Assembly (NCBI GenBank): GCA_963850535.1
Contig: CAWKMC010000036.1
Span: 138,724 to 202,723 of the forward strand
Direction of reading: 5' to 3'
Origin: JAMXLO01 sp963850535
Lineage (GTDB): Bacteria > Pseudomonadota > Alphaproteobacteria > Acetobacterales > Acetobacteraceae
DNA: 64,000 nt
Numbering within the stretch: the first letter of the stretch is position 1; the number at the start of each line of letters is the position of its first letter. Below the pieces are notes generated by a model that was given only the letters and a program-made list of their open reading frames with translations, had not been told where the DNA came from and made no database searches. The position numbers and the translations under genes were made by a program. Positions 28,126 to 36,693 of this stretch are shown here, piece after piece.

Positions 28126-28232
28126 ATTGTCGGCTGATTAACCCCACAGATCGGCTATGGCAAAGGCGAGGCGCACTGCTACAGTTTGTGCTTGTTGCGC
28201 TCTCAGCGGCGAATTTCCAGGGGGTCCTACGC
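28126..28232. promoter_or_regulatory. Divergent spacer between tsaC and pepA
   Basis: A 107-bp non-coding gap between divergent starts, expected to contain promoters in both directions. Immediately before pepA there is a purine-rich CAGGGGG ribosome-site-like run about eight bases from the ATG. No clear operator or terminator was recognised. Confidence 0.35.
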
Positions 28233-29711
28233 ATGATCGATATTGCCTTCGCCAAACCGACATTGCCGAAATCCGGCGCCCTCGTCTTGCTGATCGGCGA
28301 AGGTGAAGTCGCCTCGGGCGTGTGGCAGCAAGTCGATGAAGCGACAGGCGGCGCCATTGCACGGGCCTTCAAGTCGGCAGAATTCAAGGGAGCGAAGGGC
28401 AAGATCTGCTCGATCATCGCACCCGGAGCCGGCCTGTCGCGCGTCATAGCGGTGGGTCTTGGCAAGCCTGCAGAACTCAACAGTCGTGTGTTGAATGAGG
28501 CTGGCGGACATGCCGTGGCGGCGTTGCAGCAAGAGCCGACTGCGGTCGTAGCAACGGGAATGCTGCAATCTGCGCAGGCAGCTGAAGTGGCGCTTGGTGC
28601 CGTGCTGCGCGCGTATCGCTTCGACAAGTATCGCACGAAGGAGAAGCCGGAGGACAAGCCGAAATTGGCCAAGCTGACGCTGCTGGTAAGCGAGGCCACG
28701 GCGGCCAAGACCGCATGGGAACCGCTGGAGGGTGTCGGGAAGGGCGTTGCGCTGTCGCGCGATCTGGTGAGCGAGCCGCCCAATGTCCTGAACCCAGCCG
28801 AAATGGCAGACCGCTGCAAGAAGCTCAGCGAGCTTGGAGTGAAGGTCGAAATTCTGGGCCCTCGCGAATTGGGCCGACTGGGATTCGGAGCGTTACTCGG
28901 CGTCGCCCAAGGCAGTGTGAATGAACCCCGCATGGTGGTCATGCAGTGGAACGGCACCGGAAACAGCCGCAAGGCAAAGGGCAAACCGGTTGCCTTCATC
29001 GGCAAGGGGGTCACCTTTGACACCGGCGGCATCAGCATCAAACCGGCGGGCGGCATGGAGGACATGAAGTGGGACATGGCCGGTGCGGGTACCGTGGTTG
29101 GCCTGATGGCGGCACTCGCCGGCCGCAAGGCCAAGGTCGATGCCGTCGGGCTCGTCGGATTGGTGGAGAATATGCCGTCGGGCAGCGCGCAACGTCCGGG
29201 AGACGTGGTGAAAAGCTATTCCGGGCAAACCATCGAAGTGATCAACACCGATGCCGAAGGGCGTCTGGTACTGGCCGATGTGCTCTGGTATTGTCAGCAG
29301 AAGTTTGAGCCCCGCTTCATGATTGATCTGGCGACGTTGACCGGTGCAATGATCGTGGCTCTCGGACATGAATTTGCCGGCATGTTCAGCAATGACGACG
29401 CACTGGCGCAGAAACTGGCGACAGTCGGACAGGTGGTCGGCGAGAAGGTGTGGCGTTTCCCGCTCGACGATGCGTACGACCAGCTGATCAAGTCCGAGAT
29501 TGCCGACATGAAGAACATTGGTGGTCGTCCTGCGGGATCGATCAGTGCCGCGCAGTTCATCCAGCGTTTCGTCAATAAGACACCCTGGGCGCACCTGGAC
29601 ATCGCTGGCGTTGCATGGAGCACAAAGGACGCGCCGTGCATACCGAAGGGCGCGACGGCATTCGGCGTTCGGCTGCTGGATCGTCTGGTGGCCCAGCACT
29701 ACGAGGAATAG
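28233..29711 (+). CDS. pepA: Leucyl aminopeptidase (PepA, M17)
   Basis: Cytoplasmic dimetal aminopeptidase of family M17; E. coli PepA also binds DNA in Xer recombination. 492 residues from the ATG at 28233, chosen for the preceding CAGGGGG site and for the conserved beginning MIDIAFAKPTLPKSGALVLL. The catalytic domain carries VAFIGKGVTFDTGGISIKPA (metal-binding Lys and Asp), MKWDMAGAGTVVGLMAALA and the family signature NTDAEGRLVLADVLWY. The end HLDIAGVAWSTKDAPCIPKG ATAFGVRLL-type tail is normal. Upstream in-frame starts would extend into the tsaC promoter. Confidence 0.95.
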   Translation: MIDIAFAKPTLPKSGALVLLIGEGEVASGVWQQVDEATGGAIARAFKSAEFKGAKGKICSIIAPGAGLSRVIAVGLGKPAELNSRVLNEAGGHAVAALQQEPTAVVATGMLQSAQAAEVALGAVLRAYRFDKYRTKEKPEDKPKLAKLTLLVSEATAAKTAWEPLEGVGKGVALSRDLVSEPPNVLNPAEMADRCKKLSELGVKVEILGPRELGRLGFGALLGVAQGSVNEPRMVVMQWNGTGNSRKAKGKPVAFIGKGVTFDTGGISIKPAGGMEDMKWDMAGAGTVVGLMAALAGRKAKVDAVGLVGLVENMPSGSAQRPGDVVKSYSGQTIEVINTDAEGRLVLADVLWYCQQKFEPRFMIDLATLTGAMIVALGHEFAGMFSNDDALAQKLATVGQVVGEKVWRFPLDDAYDQLIKSEIADMKNIGGRPAGSISAAQFIQRFVNKTPWAHLDIAGVAWSTKDAPCIPKGATAFGVRLLDRLVAQHYEE

Positions 29712-29773
29712 GCGCCGGTTGATTTGCCGGCCGTCATCGCCCAGAAACATCCCGCTCCATCGCGGGAACCAAC

Positions 29774-30196
29774 ATGACGACCGGATACTTCTTCGAGGAT
29801 TTGCAGGTCGGCCAGACCGACAGCCTCGGCAAGACGATCACCGAGGCTGACGTCCTGCTCTACGCGGCTGTGTCCACGGACACCAACCCGATCCATATCG
29901 ACGCCGAGGTGGCGAAACAGTCGCTCTTCGGCGAGCGGATCGCACACGGGATGCTTTCCGCGGGGCTGATCAGCGCTGTTCTCGGCACGCGCCTGCCGGG
30001 TCCCGGTTCGCTCTACATGCGCCAGTCGCTGCGCTTCGCTGCTCCGGTCAAGATCGGCGACACGGTGAAAGCGACCGTCACGGTGACCGCTCTCAATACG
30101 GAGAAGAAGCGCGCCACGCTCAGTACGGTATGCACCGTGGGCGACGCTGTCGTGATCGAGGGCGAGGCCTACGTTCAGGTCCCATCTCGCGCCTGA
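29774..30196 (+). CDS. MaoC family dehydratase, (R)-specific enoyl-CoA hydratase-like
   Basis: 140-residue hotdog-fold hydratase. The motif AAVSTDTNPIHIDAEVAKQ followed by FGERIAHGMLSAGLISAVLG is the (R)-hydratase catalytic segment with the Asp/His dyad (Asp and His of TDTNPIHID). Family members hydrate trans-2-enoyl-CoA to (R)-3-hydroxyacyl-CoA, feeding polyhydroxyalkanoate or lipid pathways. Its stop overlaps the ribF ATG (TGATG), so the two are cotranscribed even though the functions are unrelated. Confidence 0.88.
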   Translation: MTTGYFFEDLQVGQTDSLGKTITEADVLLYAAVSTDTNPIHIDAEVAKQSLFGERIAHGMLSAGLISAVLGTRLPGPGSLYMRQSLRFAAPVKIGDTVKATVTVTALNTEKKRATLSTVCTVGDAVVIEGEAYVQVPSRA

Positions 30197-31122
30197 TGCA
30201 GATCTTCCACGACTGGCGCAACCTGGCGGCGGATGCGCGCGGCGCCACGGTGGCACTTGGCAACTTCGACGGCGTCCATCGCGGCCACGCTGAGGTCATC
30301 AAGGCGGCGCATGCGGCGCGCCCCAAGGTACCGCTCGCGGTACTGACCTTCGAGCCGCATCCGCGCGAGCATTTCCGGCCCGATGATCCGCCGTTCCGGT
30401 TGACTTTGTCGGCCGAGCGGGCCCAGGCGCTGGCGGCGCTTGGGGTGACGCTGCTTTACGAGCTGCCGTTCAACGACGATTTCAGCCACATGCCTGCCGA
30501 GCGCTTCGTGAGCCAGGTGCTGCACGAGGGACTGGGCGCGCGGCACCTGGTGTGTGGGCCGGATTTCGCGTTCGGTTATCGCCGCGGTGGCGACACCGAC
30601 TTCCTGGCCCGGCACGCCGAGGCATTGGGGATGGGGCTGACGCTGGTGCCCTTGCTGGCCGACGCCAACGGCCCGATTTCAGCCACCCGAATCCGCCGCT
30701 TCCTGCAGGACGGTTATCCCGAACGCGCGACCGCCGATCTCGGCCGGCCATGGACCATCCGGGGCATCGTGGCGCATGGCGATGCGCGGGGTCGGACCAT
30801 CGGCTTTCCCACGGCCAACATTGCATTGGGGCGCCATCTGGAACCGGCCCGTGGCGTCTATGCGGTGACGGTCCGCTTGCCAAATGGAATATGGCACCCG
30901 GGCGTCGCAAACATAGGGCGGCGCCCGACAGTGAACGAAGGTCCGGAAAGCCGACTAGAGGTTAATGTTTTCGGCTTCGACGACGACATTTACGGTGCCG
31001 AACTGTCGGTGGCGCTTCACGCGTATATCCGCGAGGAGCGGCGCTTTTCGGGCCTCGACGCGCTAAAGACACAAATCGCAGCCGATGCCGAGAAGGCTCG
31101 ACGGTTATTGGCCAACGTTTGA
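30196..31122 (+). CDS. ribF: Bifunctional riboflavin kinase / FAD synthetase RibF
   Basis: Converts riboflavin to FMN and FMN to FAD. 308 residues from the ATG at 30196 in TGATG overlap with the preceding hydratase gene. The N-terminal FAD synthetase domain has VALGNFDGVHRGHAEVI, LTFEPHPREHF, VCGPDFAFGYRRGGDTDFL and the ISATRIRRFLQDG element. The C-terminal riboflavin kinase domain holds GIVAHGDARGRTIGFPTANI, GVYAVTVRLP, GVANIGRRPTVNEG and LEVNVFGFDDDIYG. Confidence 0.95.
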   Translation: MQIFHDWRNLAADARGATVALGNFDGVHRGHAEVIKAAHAARPKVPLAVLTFEPHPREHFRPDDPPFRLTLSAERAQALAALGVTLLYELPFNDDFSHMPAERFVSQVLHEGLGARHLVCGPDFAFGYRRGGDTDFLARHAEALGMGLTLVPLLADANGPISATRIRRFLQDGYPERATADLGRPWTIRGIVAHGDARGRTIGFPTANIALGRHLEPARGVYAVTVRLPNGIWHPGVANIGRRPTVNEGPESRLEVNVFGFDDDIYGAELSVALHAYIREERRFSGLDALKTQIAADAEKARRLLANV

Positions 31123-31183
31123 CGCACCACGACTGAAGCGCCCGCAGGCGACAAGACACTTAATTAACACTAGGGGAAACGAC

Positions 31184-32425
31184 ATGCTGACGCGCCGTGC
31201 CGCGACCACGATGCTTTCGGGTATTGCAGCTGCGCCTTCCTTCGCCTGGGCCGCTGGTTCCGGACCGACCGCTGTCTTCTACGATGCCGTTGGACCCAAG
31301 CTTACCTGCTGGCACGCCGACATCGCGAACGCCACGCTGGAGCCGCAGGGCAGTATCGCCGCGCCGGCCCTGATCCAATACGCCTGGCGGCACCCGACAA
31401 AGCTCGTGCTTTATGTCGCGTCCAGCAATTTCGTGCCGATGGGCCAGCCTGACGGCAAGCATCACCTGACCGCATTCCGGATCGATGCTGCAGACGGCGC
31501 GTTGAGCCCACTTGGCGAACCCGTCGCGATCCGCGCACGCCCGATCAACATCACCGTGGATGCGGCAGGGCACTGGCTGCTGACCGCATACAACTTGCCC
31601 AGCATGATGTCCGTTCATCCCATCCAGCATGATGGAGGCATTGGCGAGGAGATAAAGCAGTCGGCGCCGATCGATGGCGGCATCTATGCGCACCAGATCC
31701 GTATGATGCCGTCAAACAACGCCTTCGTAATGGTCACGCGCGGCAACAATCCAACAGCGGCAAAACCCGAAGATCCAGGCGCCCTGGAGGTAAAGGCGCT
31801 GAAGAAGGGGCAGGTGACCGACATTGCCTCGATCGCGCCAGGTGCCGGCTACGGCTTCGGTCCACGCCATGTCGACTTTCATCCGACGAAGCCGTGGATG
31901 TACGTCTCGGTGGAGCGCCAGAATCAGCTCCAGATGTACCGCCTGCGTGGCGACAATCTGGACCCGGCGCCGTCCTACGTGCTCACGACGCTGAAGGAGC
32001 CCGGGAACCTGCGGCCTGGGCAGATGGTGGGTCCGATCCACATCCATCCGAACGGACATGTCGTCTATGTCGGCAACCGCGCCAGCGGGACGATCGAGCG
32101 CGACGGCAAGAAGTTCGCTGCGGGTGGCGAGAACGCAGTCTCCGCGTTCATGATCGACCAAAGCAGCGGTGAGCCCAGGCCGCTGCAGGCGATCGACACG
32201 CATGGCTACCACCCGCGCACATTCTCGATCGACCCCAGCGGGCGCATGCTGGTGGTGGCCAATCTCCAGCAGATGCCGGTGCGCGAGGGCGATAATGTGA
32301 CGATCCAGCCGGCGACCTTATCAACCTACAGGATCGGTGCGGACGGCAGACTGACCTATGTCCGGTCCTACGATATCGAGACCAACGGTCTGACACAGTG
32401 GTGGAGTGGCTTCGCCCGGCTTTGA
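31184..32425 (+). CDS. Exported lactonase-like seven-bladed beta-propeller protein
   Basis: 413 residues from the ATG at 31184, which follows TAGGGGAAAC. The beginning MLTRRAATTMLSGIAAAPSF has a twin-arginine-like RR and a cleavable signal ending AWA, so export is likely. The body is a lactonase/6-phosphogluconolactonase-type beta-propeller: repeated blades such as RPINITVDAAGHWLLTAYN, GFGPRHVDFHPTKPWMYVSV and HIHPNGHVVYVGNRASGTIE. Whether it hydrolyses a lactone or has another enzymatic or binding role is not evident. It is followed after 82 bp by the rRNA methyltransferase gene. Confidence 0.8.
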   Translation: MLTRRAATTMLSGIAAAPSFAWAAGSGPTAVFYDAVGPKLTCWHADIANATLEPQGSIAAPALIQYAWRHPTKLVLYVASSNFVPMGQPDGKHHLTAFRIDAADGALSPLGEPVAIRARPINITVDAAGHWLLTAYNLPSMMSVHPIQHDGGIGEEIKQSAPIDGGIYAHQIRMMPSNNAFVMVTRGNNPTAAKPEDPGALEVKALKKGQVTDIASIAPGAGYGFGPRHVDFHPTKPWMYVSVERQNQLQMYRLRGDNLDPAPSYVLTTLKEPGNLRPGQMVGPIHIHPNGHVVYVGNRASGTIERDGKKFAAGGENAVSAFMIDQSSGEPRPLQAIDTHGYHPRTFSIDPSGRMLVVANLQQMPVREGDNVTIQPATLSTYRIGADGRLTYVRSYDIETNGLTQWWSGFARL

Positions 32426-32507
32426 GGCAAGGCCCAAGCCTCACACTCGTCTGGCCACGCTGTTAACCCCATGGGCAGCCGTCGTCGTGCGGTCTATACC
32501 CTGGGCA

Positions 32508-33497
32508 ATGAAGCCTCCTCACTCAAACCGCCCGGGTGGTGGCGGGAACCGTCCGCCCGGCGGCGGTGGCCCCCCGCGCCAGCACGGCCATCCCAACGAC
32601 CGCCAGCCGCGGCGTGAGCAGGGCGCCTTTGGCCAGGGCGGCCAGCAGCAACAGCGCGACAGTCGCCCGCAAGGCGGCCATGGCCAGGGGCAGGCCAAGC
32701 CGTTCCAAAAGCGCGACGGTCGCCCGAATAAGTCTTTTCGCCCAGACCATCAGCGCGACCACCGCCCGCGACCTCCGGAGACGCCCCGTGGGGCGCTTTG
32801 GCTCTATGGCCTGCATGCCGTGGCCGCGGCACTCGCCAATCCTGCCCGTCGGCTTCGCCACCTGATGCTGACCGAAGAGGCGCAACAGACACTGGCGCAG
32901 CGCCAAGCGCCACCCTGGCCGCTGGCGCCCGAGCAGGTGGACCGCGGGCGCCTCGATCATCTGCTCGGCCGCGATATCGCACACCAGGGCGCTGCACTGC
33001 TGGCCGATCCGCTGGCAACACCCAGCCTGCAGCAGGCACTGGAGCGACCGGGGCCGTTGATCGTGCTCGATCAGGTCACCGATCCACGCAATGTAGGGGC
33101 GATCCTGCGGTCCGCAGCAGCATTCGGCGCCGCGGTGGTCATCACCCAGGACCGCAACGCGCCTGAGGAGACGGGTGCGCTCGCCAAGGTGGCGTCAGGC
33201 GCGCTCGAAACCATCCCGCTCCTGCGGGCCGTCAACATCGCTCGCACGCTGATCGCGCTGAAAGCCGCGGGCATCTGGACGATTGGCCTGGATGCCGGCG
33301 GTCAGCCGCTGTCCGGTCCGGCGCTGGACGGCCGCCGCGCCGCGCTGGTGCTGGGAGCCGAAGGAGAAGGCCTGCGGCGACTGACACGGGAGACCTGCGA
33401 CGAGCTCGCCGGGTTGCGTATGCCGGGCAAGATGGAGAGCCTGAACGTCTCCGCCGCCGCATCGATCGCGCTGTACGAGCTGACGAGACGCGCATGA
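32508..33497 (+). CDS. rlmB: TrmH/SpoU family 23S rRNA 2'-O-methyltransferase (RlmB type)
   Basis: SPOUT-class enzyme of the RlmB/TrmH family, which 2'-O-methylates 23S rRNA (Gm2251 in E. coli). 329 residues from the ATG at 32508. The first 95 residues are a low-complexity Gly/Pro/Gln/Arg-rich extension (PGGGGNRPPGGGGPPRQHGH) not part of the usual enzyme. Then come the substrate-binding domain (WLYGLHAVAAALANPARRLR) and the knotted SPOUT domain with motif 1 LDQVTDPRNVGAILRSAAAF, motif 2 ALVLGAEGEGLRRL and motif 3 PGKMESLNVSAAASIALYEL. The stop overlaps the next start. Confidence 0.9.
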   Translation: MKPPHSNRPGGGGNRPPGGGGPPRQHGHPNDRQPRREQGAFGQGGQQQQRDSRPQGGHGQGQAKPFQKRDGRPNKSFRPDHQRDHRPRPPETPRGALWLYGLHAVAAALANPARRLRHLMLTEEAQQTLAQRQAPPWPLAPEQVDRGRLDHLLGRDIAHQGAALLADPLATPSLQQALERPGPLIVLDQVTDPRNVGAILRSAAAFGAAVVITQDRNAPEETGALAKVASGALETIPLLRAVNIARTLIALKAAGIWTIGLDAGGQPLSGPALDGRRAALVLGAEGEGLRRLTRETCDELAGLRMPGKMESLNVSAAASIALYELTRRA

Positions 33498-34279
33498 CCA
33501 GCTACCAGCCCGACAAGGCCGCGGCACTGCTGCACGAATCTCGGCAGCGAGGTGAGCAGCTTGCTCCCCTGGCGAAGGACACAGCGCCCCGGACTGAAGT
33601 GGAGGGTGCGGCTGTCCAGCATGCGCTGGCCCGCCGTCTTGGGGCGACGTCACCCGGGGGCTTCAAGATTGGCGCCACGGCAAAGCGCATGCAGGACTAT
33701 CTCGGCCTCAGCGGACCGGCAGCCGGCTTTATGGCGGTTGGCAACATTTACCGCAGCGGTGTCGATATTCGCTTGGCCGAGTTCGTTCGTCCTGGGGTCG
33801 AGTGTGAGCTGGCAGTCCGGCTTGCGCGCGACCTGCCCCCGGGCCCCTGCCTACCTGAACAGGCGGCCGATGCGGTCGGGGAACTGATGGCCGGGATCGA
33901 GATCGTCGACAATCGCTATGGCGAGCTCCTGGAGCTCGGTGTGCCCACGCTGATCGCCGATCAGGTTTTCCATGCTGCTTGCGTGCTGGGCGAACCGGGC
34001 GTGCAGGACTGGCGCACACTCGACATCCGCGGTCTTCGCGGGCGGCTGATCGTAGACGGACATCAGCGCGACGAGGGGGTAGGCGCCGACCTGATGGGTC
34101 ACCCGATGAACTGCCTGGCATGGCTTGCCGGGTCGCCGGTCGCGGCGGCGTTTGGCGGCCTGAAGGCAGGCCAGGTGGTGATGCTCGGCAGTGTCACGCC
34201 GCCGGTGTGGCTGACGGAGCCGGCCAGCGTCACGGTGGATTTCTCGCCGCTACCGCCGGTACAGGTACGCCTGAGCTGA
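33494..34279 (+). CDS. 2-keto-4-pentenoate hydratase / fumarylacetoacetase-family protein
   Basis: 261 residues, intact. Member of the FAH/hydratase superfamily that includes MhpD 2-hydroxypenta-2,4-dienoate hydratase and 4-oxalocrotonate decarboxylase. The metal-binding acidic residues are in RPGVECELAVRLARDLP (E-x-E) and MAGIEIVDNRYGEL; GFKIGATAKRMQDYLGL and AFGGLKAGQVVMLGSVTPPV are typical. It overlaps rlmB by four bases and may belong to its transcript. No other aromatic meta-cleavage gene is adjacent, so the physiological substrate is open. Confidence 0.83.
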   Translation: MTSYQPDKAAALLHESRQRGEQLAPLAKDTAPRTEVEGAAVQHALARRLGATSPGGFKIGATAKRMQDYLGLSGPAAGFMAVGNIYRSGVDIRLAEFVRPGVECELAVRLARDLPPGPCLPEQAADAVGELMAGIEIVDNRYGELLELGVPTLIADQVFHAACVLGEPGVQDWRTLDIRGLRGRLIVDGHQRDEGVGADLMGHPMNCLAWLAGSPVAAAFGGLKAGQVVMLGSVTPPVWLTEPASVTVDFSPLPPVQVRLS

Positions 34280-34348
34280 GGTCGATCACCTCTAACACGC
34301 CGTTAGCGATTGAAGGTGCATACTGTGGCCCACTGATGGGGCTGCGTC

Positions 34349-34594
34349 ATGTTCCTCGATTGGAGCGACATCTCGGACGATCTGCAGATCCTGGTTGCGC
34401 GTGAAGCGCTCGGGCGAGCTGCGACGACAGTCGCCACGCAAGCCGTGGCACTGGCTGACGAAATCGATGCTGGCAACATCGCCGATCATGGCGGGGCGGA
34501 TGCGTTGCGGCTGTTGGCCGCCATCTTGAGCGAGAGCATCGAGGATCCTTTGCCACCAGCCGGCATGGCGGAGCCCGCTCCTACGTTCGGTTGA
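34349..34594 (+). CDS. Small acidic hypothetical protein (81 aa)
   Basis: Unrecognised short protein beginning MFLDWSDISDDLQILVAREA, then a helical segment ATTVATQAVALADEIDAGNI and LRLLAAILSESIEDPLPPAG. The composition is acidic and helix-forming, unlike the Arg/Ser-rich shadow frames around it, and the codon use follows that of the neighbours. It lies 63 bp before the enolase-superfamily gene on the same strand. Function unknown; it may be a real small gene rather than chance, but there is only compositional support. Confidence 0.45.
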   Translation: MFLDWSDISDDLQILVAREALGRAATTVATQAVALADEIDAGNIADHGGADALRLLAAILSESIEDPLPPAGMAEPAPTFG

Positions 34595-34657
34595 TCGATC
34601 AGCCCTGGCTTGACCTTGCCATCCGCCATGACATGAAGGCGGTGGAGGAGCCGGCTG

Positions 34658-35773
34658 ATGAAGATCACTGCTGTCGAGACCTATTGGACCCGCATTCCGT
34701 TTGACATGGGCGGCAAGCCGGCCTCGGTCGGCGGCCTGGGCTGGCAATCGATGAACACGGTCTGGCTGCGCATCGTGACTGACCAGGGGCTGGAGGGTTG
34801 GGGCGAGGGCTTCGGCCATGCCTCCGCGCCGGTGACCAAGACCGTGATGGATACCCAGCTTGCCCCCGCGGTGCTCGGGCAGGACCCGCGCGATATCGCC
34901 GGACTGCGACACCCTCTCGCCAAGGCGTTCCATGGCTTCGGCCGCAATGGTTCGCATGTCTTCGCACTCTCGGCGCTCGACATCGCCCTGTGGGATCTCG
35001 CCGGAAAGGCCGCCGGCATGCCGCTGTGGCGGCTGTTCGGCGCGACGCCGGTATCGACGCTCACCGCCTATGCCAGCCTGCTGCGGTATGGTGAGGCCAC
35101 AATGGTCGCCGGCGCCTGTGAGCGGGCCATCGCACGCGGCTATCGCGATATCAAACTGCACGAGACCACCGTTCCGGAAGTGCGCGCCGCGCGTCAGGCG
35201 ATCGGCCCGGAGGCGCGGTTGATGGTGGACACCAACTGCCCCTGGACGGTGTGGGAGGCGATCGACGTGGCCCGCCGGATGCGCGAATTCGATCTGACCT
35301 GGCTGGAGGAACCGGTGTTCCCGCCTGGCGATCACGCCGGACTCGCGCGCGTTCGCCGCGAGGGAGGCGTACCGATCGCGGCCGGCGAAAATGCCGCGGG
35401 GCTGCATGACTTTCGCGCGCAGTTCGAAGCGGGCGCGATCGATGTGGCGCAGCCCAGTGTGATCAAGATCGGTGGCCCATCGGTGATGCTTGAGATCGCC
35501 GCGCTTGCCCGGGCATTCGGCGTCCGCGTGGTGCCGCACAATGCATATTTCGGTCCTGGCTTTCTCGCCTCGCTGCACGTCAATGCGACGATTGCACCGG
35601 ACGCGCCGTTCGAGCGGCTGTTCATCGATCTCGAAGCCAGCCCTTACCACGAGCTGGTTGCGGCCAAAGACGGCAAGGTGAGCGTCCCAGATGGCCCCGG
35701 TCTCGGCCGTGATCCCGATCTCGCGGTGTTACGCCGCTATCTCATCGCAGGGCCAACGTTGCACGAATCGTAA
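34658..35773 (+). CDS. Mandelate racemase / muconate lactonizing enzyme family protein
   Basis: Enolase-superfamily enzyme, 371 residues, intact. The capping domain starts MKITAVETYWTRIPFDMGGK. The barrel carries the metal ligands Asp in LMVDTNCPWTVWEAI, Glu in LTWLEEPVFPPGD and Glu in PIAAGENAAGLHDF. The second-strand acid/base motif reads DIKLHET (KxH rather than the KxK of mandelate racemase), and RVVPHNAYFGPGFLASLH is at the seventh strand. This combination suggests an acid-sugar dehydratase or epimerase, but specificity is not predictable by eye. Confidence 0.85.
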   Translation: MKITAVETYWTRIPFDMGGKPASVGGLGWQSMNTVWLRIVTDQGLEGWGEGFGHASAPVTKTVMDTQLAPAVLGQDPRDIAGLRHPLAKAFHGFGRNGSHVFALSALDIALWDLAGKAAGMPLWRLFGATPVSTLTAYASLLRYGEATMVAGACERAIARGYRDIKLHETTVPEVRAARQAIGPEARLMVDTNCPWTVWEAIDVARRMREFDLTWLEEPVFPPGDHAGLARVRREGGVPIAAGENAAGLHDFRAQFEAGAIDVAQPSVIKIGGPSVMLEIAALARAFGVRVVPHNAYFGPGFLASLHVNATIAPDAPFERLFIDLEASPYHELVAAKDGKVSVPDGPGLGRDPDLAVLRRYLIAGPTLHES

Positions 35774-35992
35774 GCACACGCCGGCTCGTGTTCGCAGGAT
35801 AAGTCTACGCAGCGGCGGTGGAGGCACCTACCGATCCCAGCGTCAGAGCAGCTGCATTCCCGGACTGATCAACAGCCATTGATTCGGCAGTCCGCTCGAA
35901 ACTGCCCTTGCCCGATTCGGCGCAGCTGTTGCAGCAAGGGCTGGCCTTGAGCAAGGCACCGGCGCCACAGAACAACCGCAGGGGGGCGGCCC

Positions 35993-36550
35993 ATGAGACA
36001 CGAGGAAGCGGCAGCACAGTGGCTTCGTCAAGCGCGTGCCCGCCATAAAGGCGTTCAGCATCTCGCGGCGCGCATGATCGAGATCGGCCACAAGTTGATC
36101 GAAGCCGGGGCATTCATGGGACACAGCAGATGGCTGCCATGGCTGCGCGAACATCGCGAAGCCGCCATGCCCACGGGGACACCACTCGACGCCATTGATG
36201 ACGCACTGTGCCGCACGGCGGAAACCGCAGCATGCTGGGAGGTCAATCCCAGCACTGACAATGACAACCGCCTCACGCGGCTCGTCGAACAAACTCAGGA
36301 CGCCATCGCGCGAGCCTACCCGCCAACAGAGACCACGCTTCGGCTACTCCAACATATCACACCGGACGGGCTGCAGCTGGCACTGATCCAATGCGAGGAT
36401 TCCGGAAGCCCGCTCATCGCGATCTCAATCGATGCGGACCACACACTGCGCTGGCGGCAAGCGGCGGGAGCAGAGGCCCGGCCGGCTGTAGCTGCCAGGC
36501 GCCTATCCGACTACGTCCGGAAGATCGTGCCGTTTACGGCCAGCCAATGA
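35993..36550 (+). CDS. Hypothetical protein, possible DUF3102-like N-terminus
   Basis: 185 residues, unrecognised. The N-terminal 60 residues (GVQHLAARMIEIGHKLIEAG then HSRWLPWLREH) recall the helical region of DUF3102-type plasmid or phage proteins, which follow a pattern of L-A-x3-IEIG-x2-LIEAK-x-HG-x-F-x2-WL. The rest, with ETTLRLLQHITPDGLQLALI and SPLIAISIDADHTLRWRQAA, suggests a small alpha/beta domain. It stands alone between the enolase-family gene and the convergent oxidoreductase gene, flanked by a 219-bp gap upstream in which I see nothing else. The assignment is tentative. Confidence 0.55.
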   Translation: MRHEEAAAQWLRQARARHKGVQHLAARMIEIGHKLIEAGAFMGHSRWLPWLREHREAAMPTGTPLDAIDDALCRTAETAACWEVNPSTDNDNRLTRLVEQTQDAIARAYPPTETTLRLLQHITPDGLQLALIQCEDSGSPLIAISIDADHTLRWRQAAGAEARPAVAARRLSDYVRKIVPFTASQ

Positions 36551-36693
36551 CTTCTCTCGTGCGCTGAGCAAACGATTCTGATGCTGTGCGCGCGACATGG
36601 CGGTCAGGCTCGTTCCTACGGAAAGCGCCGCGAACCGCTGGTTCAGCGCGCGGCGCTGGGCAAGCCGATCGCGTGATGGGTTGCGTTCGACAA

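Noticed and set aside
28001..29134. Long minus-strand open frame opposite pepA
   Set aside because: It lies entirely over the well-supported pepA gene, is rich in Pro, Ser, Ala and Arg as expected for an antisense frame in GC-rich DNA, and matches no family I recognise.
34292..35650. 452-codon minus-strand frame opposite the enolase-superfamily gene
   Set aside because: Composition (His, Arg, Gly, Gln rich) and full overlap with an enzyme carrying its metal ligands mark it as an antisense shadow.
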